From Planctomycetota bacterium (GTDB taxonomy: Bacteria > Planctomycetota > Phycisphaerae > UBA1845 > UTPLA1), in NCBI GenBank assembly GCA_016235815.1, contig JACRIM010000028.1, positions 62,001 through 126,000 on the forward strand: a stretch of DNA of 64,000 nt. The letters run 5' to 3'. Shown here piece by piece: positions 60,416-64,000 of the stretch. The position numbers and the translations under genes were made by a program. Within the stretch, counting starts at the first letter, position 1, and each line of letters begins with the position of its first letter. Under the pieces are notes generated by a model that did not search any database, was not told the origin of the DNA, and saw only the letters and a program-made list of their open reading frames with translations.

Positions 60416-61635
60416 TGGATCTGTTCCGCGCAGCATGCATCATCCGTGCTGATTCGCCGGCGATTTCCGACGGCATACTGGCGGTGGATCAGGGGCGCAT
60501 TGCGTGGGTCGGTCGATCGCTGGATGCGCCGCGCGGCACGCTGCATGATCTGGGGCATGTCGCAATTCTTCCGGGCCTCATCAACGCACACACTCACCTT
60601 GAATTGACGTCGTTTGAGGGGCGCATCAGGCGACAGCCTCTCTGGACATGGTTTGATGAGTTGTTGAAACTCATCCGCACGTCGAATTTTTCGTCGATCG
60701 GGCCGGACGCGATCAAAAAAGGCGCGGCCCAATCGCTGTGCGCGGGTGTCACGTGCGTTGCCGATATTTCGCGGACGGGGATCAACGTCGCCGCGCTTCG
60801 CGATTCGCCCATTCGCAAGGTGTGCTTTCTCGAACTCATTTCCGGCGCGATGCTGCCGCCCAATGATGCCGAATCGCTGAGAGCCGCGGTGACTCAGGCC
60901 CTTGCACATCAGACTGAGGACATCCTCCGAATCGGAATCTCTCCTCATGCTCCGTACACGGTATCGAAGTTCGATCTTCACGCGGCGACGCATCTTGCAC
61001 TGGCGTGGCGTCTCCCCATCATGATGCACTTTTTAGAATCGCCGGAAGAAGCCGACTGGCTGGAGGGACGCGGCGATCTTTCGGCCTATCTCCTGGCGCG
61101 CAAATTGCCAACGGCACACGAAGAACCGCCAATCAGCGTCGTGGCCTTTCTTGGAGCGTCGAACCTACTTGCGACGAAGCCGATCCTCGCCCATGTGAAC
61201 TATCCGCCCGACACGCTCGTTCCGCTCCTGGCCGATTCTGGCGCGAGCGTCGTATTCTGTCCACGGGCGCACGACTACTTTGGACACTCGCCGCATCGTT
61301 GGCGGGACTTGTTGGCCGCAGGCATTAATGTGTGCCTCGGTACGGACAGCCTGGCGAGCAATGAATCCTTGTCGATTCTGGATGAGATGCGATTTCTGGC
61401 ACGCAAAGCCCCCGGCGTTGAATCGATCGAGTTGCTTCGCATGGGGACGGTGCGTGCGGCGAACGCGCTGGGGATGAGCGATGTGATCGGTGATTTGCAA
61501 CCCGGGCTGATGGCGGATTTTGTAACGATCCCGTGCGACAAAAATATGGCGGCGATTGAATGTGTGTTGCAGGGCGACGCATCGGTGACCGGCACCTGGA
61601 TCGCCGGGCACCAGGTGTATTCCTCAGCGACGTGA
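60415..61635 (+). CDS. Amidohydrolase-family protein (deaminase-like)
   Basis: The 406-residue protein is an amidohydrolase TIM barrel. Metal-site motifs are INAHTHLEL (first His pair), GISPHAPYTV, MMHFLE, LAHVNY and CLGTDSLASNESLSI with its Asp. The layout fits the adenosine/cytosine/guanine deaminase and methylthioadenosine or aminodeoxyfutalosine deaminase groups; which one cannot be settled. A futalosine-pathway role would connect with the UbiD-like gene, but that is inference. The last 12 bp overlap the end of the convergent glycosyltransferase-like gene. Confidence 0.85.
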   Translation: MDLFRAACIIRADSPAISDGILAVDQGRIAWVGRSLDAPRGTLHDLGHVAILPGLINAHTHLELTSFEGRIRRQPLWTWFDELLKLIRTSNFSSIGPDAIKKGAAQSLCAGVTCVADISRTGINVAALRDSPIRKVCFLELISGAMLPPNDAESLRAAVTQALAHQTEDILRIGISPHAPYTVSKFDLHAATHLALAWRLPIMMHFLESPEEADWLEGRGDLSAYLLARKLPTAHEEPPISVVAFLGASNLLATKPILAHVNYPPDTLVPLLADSGASVVFCPRAHDYFGHSPHRWRDLLAAGINVCLGTDSLASNESLSILDEMRFLARKAPGVESIELLRMGTVRAANALGMSDVIGDLQPGLMADFVTIPCDKNMAAIECVLQGDASVTGTWIAGHQVYSSAT

Positions 61636-62907
61636 ATTCGAGGAAAGGGAACCGGCGGCAAGCGGGTTCAATCCCGGCTTCGCGGCCGCACGAGGAGCAC
61701 GTTTGGATTCGAGCACTTGGGGAGTGAGGTGCGACGCGTGGGCTGAAACTATGCCGGGTGTGCCCGGCGTTGGTGTCGACCGACTGAATGGAAATCTCAG
61801 CGCCGCGATCGTCGAAAGCATCATCGATTCAAGCCGGACCAGTCCGAATCGGTGAATACCTGTTGTGTCGCGAATGCCCGTCGGGAGACGTACCCGTCGC
61901 TGGACGATTGCTCCCGAAAACTCCGCCATTGCAAGGGCAATCGCCGCGGCCATAACAGCCTTCGGGAACCCCAATGCGATGACGGCACCGGCCAGCACGA
62001 GCCAGAATGCGAATGCACATGGTGCGAGCATTCGCTGTACAAGTTCCGTCAGAAACAACATTCGCGAATACGCGGACATCTCCGTCCACCGATACAGCAC
62101 GCGCATCGTTTCGCGGAGCACAGCGTCATTACGGCGCACTTCGCCGGCGTAATAATCCCCAAGTTGCATCGGGGCTGCGATCACGTCGACGACTGCCTGA
62201 CGCGAATAGACCACCCGAAGGCCTGAGGCATTTGCATGCAACGCCAGGTACGAGGGGACACAACCAACATCGTCGGGTAACTCGCTCAGCAAATCACGGC
62301 GAATTGCATAGCACGCCTCGTGAACCGATGCGCTGCTTCCCGAGTCGGATTCGAGCAGGCGCCGACGATTTTCGGCCGCTTCCCGGCTGCGGACTCGCCA
62401 TGACGCTTTTTCGGAATTGCAGTAAAGACCGACGACGGCAACCCGTGCATCTTGCGCGGCCTCGGCCGCCATCTGCTTGAGGCAATCGCCGCGCAAGCGG
62501 CTCGCGCAGGAGGCGACCACGATCCAATCCCCACGGAGATTCGGCAGAAGCACGTTCAACTGCTGCGCGCGACTGAGGGCCGGAAGCGTCACGACTCGAA
62601 CAGGCGGATTGCCGGGCATTGCGCGGCGTACCCGTTGGGCCAGGCGCTCGGATTCACCAATGCAAAGGAGAAAAATCTCCAGTCGGTCGAGCGGGTAGTC
62701 GCAGGCGGCGAGGTTTCGTGCCACTTCGTCTGAGTTCGCTCGCACGTCAACCGTGACGACGAGCGACAGGCGCGGATAATTTTTCGGCAGCGGCGCGGGT
62801 CCACGCGGCGTTAGTCGACGAATCGCGCTCAATGTGAACAGGTAACCCGCGCATTTCCACGCGATCAGGCCTGTCACCATTGAAAACAATGAAATCAACG
62901 CCCACAT
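61624..62907 (-). CDS. Glycosyltransferase-family-2-like membrane protein with degenerate active site
   Basis: The 427-residue protein has an N-terminal helix (MWALISLFSMVTGLIAWKCAG) and a domain resembling GT2 (ACDYPLDRLEIFLLCIGES and RAQQLNVLLPNLRGDWIVV), followed by at least two C-terminal helices. Where GT2 enzymes carry DxD, the sequence reads VVASCASRLRGDCL, and the downstream catalytic Asp region reads GCVPSYLALHA. The sugar-transfer residues therefore seem lost. The C-terminal 55 residues are Pro/Ser-rich and probably disordered. Confidence 0.72.
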   Translation of the reverse strand: MWALISLFSMVTGLIAWKCAGYLFTLSAIRRLTPRGPAPLPKNYPRLSLVVTVDVRANSDEVARNLAACDYPLDRLEIFLLCIGESERLAQRVRRAMPGNPPVRVVTLPALSRAQQLNVLLPNLRGDWIVVASCASRLRGDCLKQMAAEAAQDARVAVVGLYCNSEKASWRVRSREAAENRRRLLESDSGSSASVHEACYAIRRDLLSELPDDVGCVPSYLALHANASGLRVVYSRQAVVDVIAAPMQLGDYYAGEVRRNDAVLRETMRVLYRWTEMSAYSRMLFLTELVQRMLAPCAFAFWLVLAGAVIALGFPKAVMAAAIALAMAEFSGAIVQRRVRLPTGIRDTTGIHRFGLVRLESMMLSTIAALRFPFSRSTPTPGTPGIVSAHASHLTPQVLESKRAPRAAAKPGLNPLAAGSLSSNSRR

Positions 62908-63109
62908 GGGGAATCTCCGCGCGCGGTGCTTTCCGCGACTGCGATAGTTTCATATCGGATGAACCACTTGGTGCAGGCGGCATGACCGATGCCGGGAGTA
63001 CATGCGGCGCAAAAGCTGCGCCGTGATGGATCGGGAACCGCATTTCACCTTGCGTAACGCAGATTGAGCATCTGCACCGCGCCCAATACAGGAACTCGCG
63101 GCAATAAGA

Positions 63110-63775
63110 TCAACGATTCCACACAAGCACGTCGGTCACGGGCTTTTTCTTCAGGTCGGGGACGGTTGCGTTCACTGCAGGGCGACCGACCGGGATGAGC
63201 AGGAACGGTTTTTCATGCTCAGGCCGATTCAAAATGGCCCGCAGGAAGTTCATGGGGCTTGGCGTGTGCGTGAGCGTGGCCAAACCAGCGACATGACACG
63301 CCGCGAGAAACAGGCCGCACGCCAGACCGGTGCTCTCGACGGGATAATACGTTTTCAGGCGACGGCCATCGGGCGCGATTTCAAAATCCACGCGAAAGAC
63401 GACGACCAGCCACGGCGCGATTTCGAGAAAAGGTTTCTCCCATGTCGTCCCGATCGGTTCCAACGCTTCCAGCCATTCGGCGGGCATTCGGTGATCGTAG
63501 CTCTCGCGTTCTTCGGCTTCGGCGGCGATGCGAATCTCGCGCTTGATCGCAGGGTCGCTCACACACACAAATCGCCACGGCTGGCGATTGGCTCCGCTGG
63601 GCGCCGTGTTGGCGATGGCCACGGCCGCTTCGATTACATCGCGATGCACCGGCTCGCCGGAGAACATGCGGCAACTACGGCGTGTGACCAGCATCGAATG
63701 AAGTGTCTTGAGTTTTAATTCTTGCTCATCCGAATTGAACGACGGTAGCGAGAACGGAATTTGCGGTGCGGGCAT
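63110..63775 (-). CDS. Nitroreductase-family protein
   Basis: The 221-residue protein is a flavin-dependent nitroreductase-like enzyme. The FMN-binding SMLVTRRSCRMFS near residue 30, NTAPSGANRQPWRFVCV near residue 60 and the C-terminal FLLIPVGRPA follow the family order. Members reduce nitro- and quinone-type compounds or serve other redox roles, including iodotyrosine deiodinase-like proteins. No specificity is evident. It is separated by about 200 bp from the glycosyltransferase-like gene. Confidence 0.88.
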   Translation of the reverse strand: MPAPQIPFSLPSFNSDEQELKLKTLHSMLVTRRSCRMFSGEPVHRDVIEAAVAIANTAPSGANRQPWRFVCVSDPAIKREIRIAAEAEERESYDHRMPAEWLEALEPIGTTWEKPFLEIAPWLVVVFRVDFEIAPDGRRLKTYYPVESTGLACGLFLAACHVAGLATLTHTPSPMNFLRAILNRPEHEKPFLLIPVGRPAVNATVPDLKKKPVTDVLVWNR

Positions 63776-63820
63776 GGATGGTATCCGTGCGTGATCGTAC
63801 GAAGGAGCCGAGCGAACGGT

Positions 63821-64000
63821 TTATGACGCGGGCTTTATCTGATTGATGACCTCAAACGGCTCGGGGAAGCGGCCGGTCTTGTGTTTGCTGTAGAGGAGGC
63901 GTCCGTCACATTCGACATCAAACACGCCGCCACTGCCCTTCACAAGAACAGGGTCAACCCCGACCTCGTCTCTCATTAACTCCGCCAGACCGGCGGCCTT
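63821..64000 (-). CDS. SelT/SelW/SelH (Rdx) family protein, partial (5' end outside window)
   Basis: A stop-ended minus-strand frame runs off the window edge and shows 59 residues. They include VKGSGGVFDVECDGRLLYSK, then HKTGRFPEPFEVINQI, the C-terminal half of the SelT/SelW/SelH thioredoxin-like Rdx family. The redox CxxC or CxxU site lies upstream, outside the window, so it cannot be said whether the protein uses cysteine or selenocysteine. It was too short and incomplete for routine gene calling. Confidence 0.8.
   Translation of the reverse strand, partial: KAAGLAELMRDEVGVDPVLVKGSGGVFDVECDGRLLYSKHKTGRFPEPFEVINQIKPAS

Overview
The window is G+C-rich and densely coded, and it looks like a chromosomal segment of a planctomycete (PVC superphylum), perhaps of the Phycisphaerae type. 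The best single clue is the small basic protein at 17932-18219, a PVC signature protein. Supporting clues are several planctomycete-style proteins that pair a short Cys4 zinc ribbon with membrane helices, lone pseudopilin-like proteins, very large TPR and sensor proteins, and frequent TTG/GTG starts. The class-level placement is inference. I saw no rRNA, tRNA or CRISPR array.

Layout. 1-4.0 kb: a cut-off PD-(D/E)XK nuclease-like gene, then pdxJ, dapA, a membrane protein and a DinB-fold protein. 4.1-8.0 kb (minus): a PepSY-type membrane protein, a MacB-like permease, a tandem hairpin repeat, a pseudopilin and two unknowns. 8.2-14.0 kb: murI, a HEAT-like lipoprotein, a CTP-synthase-like amidotransferase, dprA, a DUF2203 protein, a zinc-ribbon membrane protein and a MazF/RHH toxin-antitoxin pair with a visible promoter and operator. 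14.2-20.4 kb: a UbiD-family decarboxylase, small zinc-binding and SPOR-like proteins, the PVC signature protein, an aminotransferase and a lipoprotein. 20.5-26.0 kb: a PAS histidine kinase, then a core run tpiA-secG-yicC-gmk-rpoZ-coaC-coaB. 26-32 kb: a coiled-coil/BRCT-like protein, a zinc-ribbon protein, folE, a secreted HExxH protein, a DUF2807 lipoprotein and rlmN.

32-40.4 kb (minus) is a signalling block: a prkA serine kinase with a consensus-like promoter, an ~1818-residue propeller hybrid sensor kinase, and a LuxR-type regulator whose start overlaps the kinase stop. 40.6-52.3 kb (minus) holds small membrane proteins, yebC, an 1150-residue TPR lipoprotein and the translation cluster nusA-infB-DUF503-rbfA followed by a degenerate HhH-GPD-like protein. 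An orphan UgpC-like ABC ATPase follows.

53.7-56.4 kb is the most unusual region: about 2.7 kb with one orphan gene (54467-55141) preceded by a near-perfect sigma-54 promoter, bracketed by several families of palindromic repeats including a dense 400-bp hairpin array. 56.4-64 kb returns to ordinary content: a zinc-ribbon protein, a pseudopilin, pgk, a histidine-phosphatase-like protein that has lost its catalytic histidines, an amidohydrolase, a glycosyltransferase-like protein without a DxD motif, a nitroreductase and the end of a SelT/SelW/SelH-family gene.

All statements come from reading the sequence and from family knowledge; no searches were run. Start codons were moved from the longest frame where a ribosome binding site or family length argued for it.
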